From the NCBI GenBank assembly GCA_041588495.1, contig JBFGWM010000167.1:1-6301 (forward strand): a stretch of DNA of 6,301 nucleotides. Reading direction: 5' to 3'. The translations under genes were made by a program, and so were the position numbers. This document shows, in pieces, positions 5,389 to 6,301 of this stretch; positions within the stretch are counted from its first letter, which is position 1, and every line of letters starts with the position of its first letter. Under the pieces are notes generated by a model. That model saw only the letters and a program-made list of their open reading frames with translations, was not told where the DNA came from and did not search any database. The stretch is from JBFGWM01 sp041588495. Lineage in GTDB: Bacteria > Pseudomonadota > Gammaproteobacteria > Pseudomonadales > JBFGWM01.

Positions 5389-6301
5389 TCAGTCCACGAT
5401 GCGCGCGAAGGCGCGATTGCGGGCACGTAACTGCAACGGACCGATCGTGCTGTAGGTCTCCGATTTGTCGAGTACCTCGTTTGGCGGGTAGATCGAAGGG
5501 TTGCCGAGGTATTCGGCCGGGAGCAGTTTCTCGGCCGCACGGTTGGGAGTCGCGTAATACACGTGCTCGGCGAGACGCGCCGCGTTACTGGGGCGGTTGA
5601 TGAAATCGATGAAGCGGAATGCGTGGTCCTTGCTCGCGGAGCTCTTCAGCACGGCGATGTAGTCGATCCACAAATTGGTGCCCTCTGCGGGGACGGCAAA
5701 GGCGATCCGCTCATCCTTGTCCTGCAGCGCAAGCGCATCGCCGTTATAGGCCATCGCCATCCACGCCTCGCCGGTGATCAGGGAGGAATCCGCGGTGAGG
5801 TCGATGTAGCCGTACTCGAGAACGTAGGGCCGTTGCTCACGCAGCAGTGTTTCGGCGTCCGTGATGGCCGCTGGGTCATCAGTCGCCAGCGAGAATCCAA
5901 GCGCCTTCAATGCGAGGCTGATGGTGTCCAGGCCGTCACGGATCATCACGATCCGTCCCTTGAGGGTCTCATCCGGGCGGAACAGGTCCATCCAGCTGGT
6001 CACCGGTCTACTGACCTTGTCCGTGCGATAGGCGATGCCGACCGTGCCCCAGAAATAGGGGATGGCATGCTTGCTGACCGTGGGGTACTCGCGTTGCCAA
6101 CGTGGATCGATCTCCCCCAGGTGGCGGACCTTGTCCCGGTCGACGGGCGCCAGCCAGCCCTGCTGCACGTAGGCGCGGAAAGAGAATCCCGAGCCGATGA
6201 TGAGGTCAAAGCCCTGGCCCCCGTTGGTGTTGAGCAGGGTCTCGTTCTTCAGTTCGTCGGTCTGGTAATAAACCTCCCGCACGGTGATGCCGGTCTCCTC
6301 C
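5389..6301 (-). CDS. PotD/PotF-like periplasmic polyamine-binding protein, NspS-like candidate (5' partial)
   Basis: 303 residues are visible. The frame is open at the right edge (first whole codon at 6300, reading EETGITVREV), so the signal peptide and first strand are missing, roughly 40-50 residues compared with E. coli PotD (348 aa). An internal GTG at 6282 is a possible but unlikely start, because it would cut into the fold. PotD landmarks appear in order: ETGI, NETLL, FDLIIGS, PYFWGTVGIAYRTD, VTSWMDLF, LKALGFSLATDDP, GEAWMAMAYNGDA, LWIDYIAVLKSS, HAFRFIDFINRP, YYATPNRAAEKLLP. This family binds spermidine or putrescine in the periplasm and normally feeds PotABC importers. No permease or ATPase gene lies between it and the convergent operon; instead a GGDEF-EAL receptor gene follows after 19 bases. 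That favours a sensory role like NspS, which reports norspermidine and spermidine to MbaA. From memory of E. coli PotD, the WxD and late Tyr pocket positions are kept while others differ. Family is sure; ligand and role are inferred. Confidence 0.92.
   Translation of the reverse strand, partial: EETGITVREVYYQTDELKNETLLNTNGGQGFDLIIGSGFSFRAYVQQGWLAPVDRDKVRHLGEIDPRWQREYPTVSKHAIPYFWGTVGIAYRTDKVSRPVTSWMDLFRPDETLKGRIVMIRDGLDTISLALKALGFSLATDDPAAITDAETLLREQRPYVLEYGYIDLTADSSLITGEAWMAMAYNGDALALQDKDERIAFAVPAEGTNLWIDYIAVLKSSASKDHAFRFIDFINRPSNAARLAEHVYYATPNRAAEKLLPAEYLGNPSIYPPNEVLDKSETYSTIGPLQLRARNRAFARIVD

Noticed and set aside
5370..5540. 57-residue N-terminal extension of the GGDEF-EAL gene
   Set aside because: It would overlap the end of the PotD-like gene by about 150 bases, is Arg/Ser/Thr-rich like an out-of-frame shadow, and would place the membrane segment after an odd leader.
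4281..5600. 439-residue open frame on the plus strand opposite the GGDEF-EAL and PotD-like genes
   Set aside because: It overlaps two clear genes antisense, crosses their boundary, and has a Gln/His/Arg-rich composition without domains; a shadow of codon bias.

Overview
This 6.3 kb GC-rich window most resembles a proteobacterial chromosome, probably a gammaproteobacterium. The basis is its strong G/C third-position bias and its gene families: a transmembrane GGDEF-EAL protein, a PotD-type binding protein and a ParM-type actin. The genus cannot be fixed from the sequence. Coding density is high. No tRNA, rRNA, CRISPR array, insertion sequence or phage gene is visible.

Layout: (1) positions 1-871, plus strand: the end of a multi-pass membrane protein with clustered histidines, of unknown function and open at the left window edge. 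(2) 872-1031: a 160-base non-coding gap with a perfect 7-base inverted repeat around an AT-rich, -10-like core and two pairs of short direct repeats. It is a plausible control region, and possibly the centromere-like site, of the next operon. (3) 1032-2846, plus strand: two tightly spaced genes. The first is an actin-like ATPase of the ParM/StbA type. The second has a ParR-like beta-alpha-alpha head and a long disordered tail. Together they look like a type II (actin-based) DNA segregation pair. (4) 2847-2876: a 30-base convergent gap with a weak GC hairpin. (5) 2877-6301, minus strand: a two-gene unit, read from right to left. The first gene encodes a PotD/PotF-like periplasmic polyamine-binding protein whose N-terminus lies outside the window. 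The second, 19 bases later, encodes an inner-membrane receptor with a periplasmic sensor, HAMP, GGDEF and EAL regions.

The most interesting reading is the minus-strand pair. A lone PotD-like protein placed directly before a transmembrane GGDEF-EAL receptor matches the NspS-MbaA norspermidine/spermidine sensing module of Vibrio cholerae. In that module the binding protein acts as a periplasmic co-sensor that tunes cyclic-di-GMP, and is not a transporter subunit. Here both catalytic motif sets of the receptor look intact. The GGDEF domain carries an insertion of about 14 residues that moves its RxxD inhibitory-site motif away from the active site. Several ligand-pocket positions of the binding protein appear changed relative to E. 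coli PotD. The ParMR-like pair is a second, independent point of interest, because its neighbours look chromosomal.
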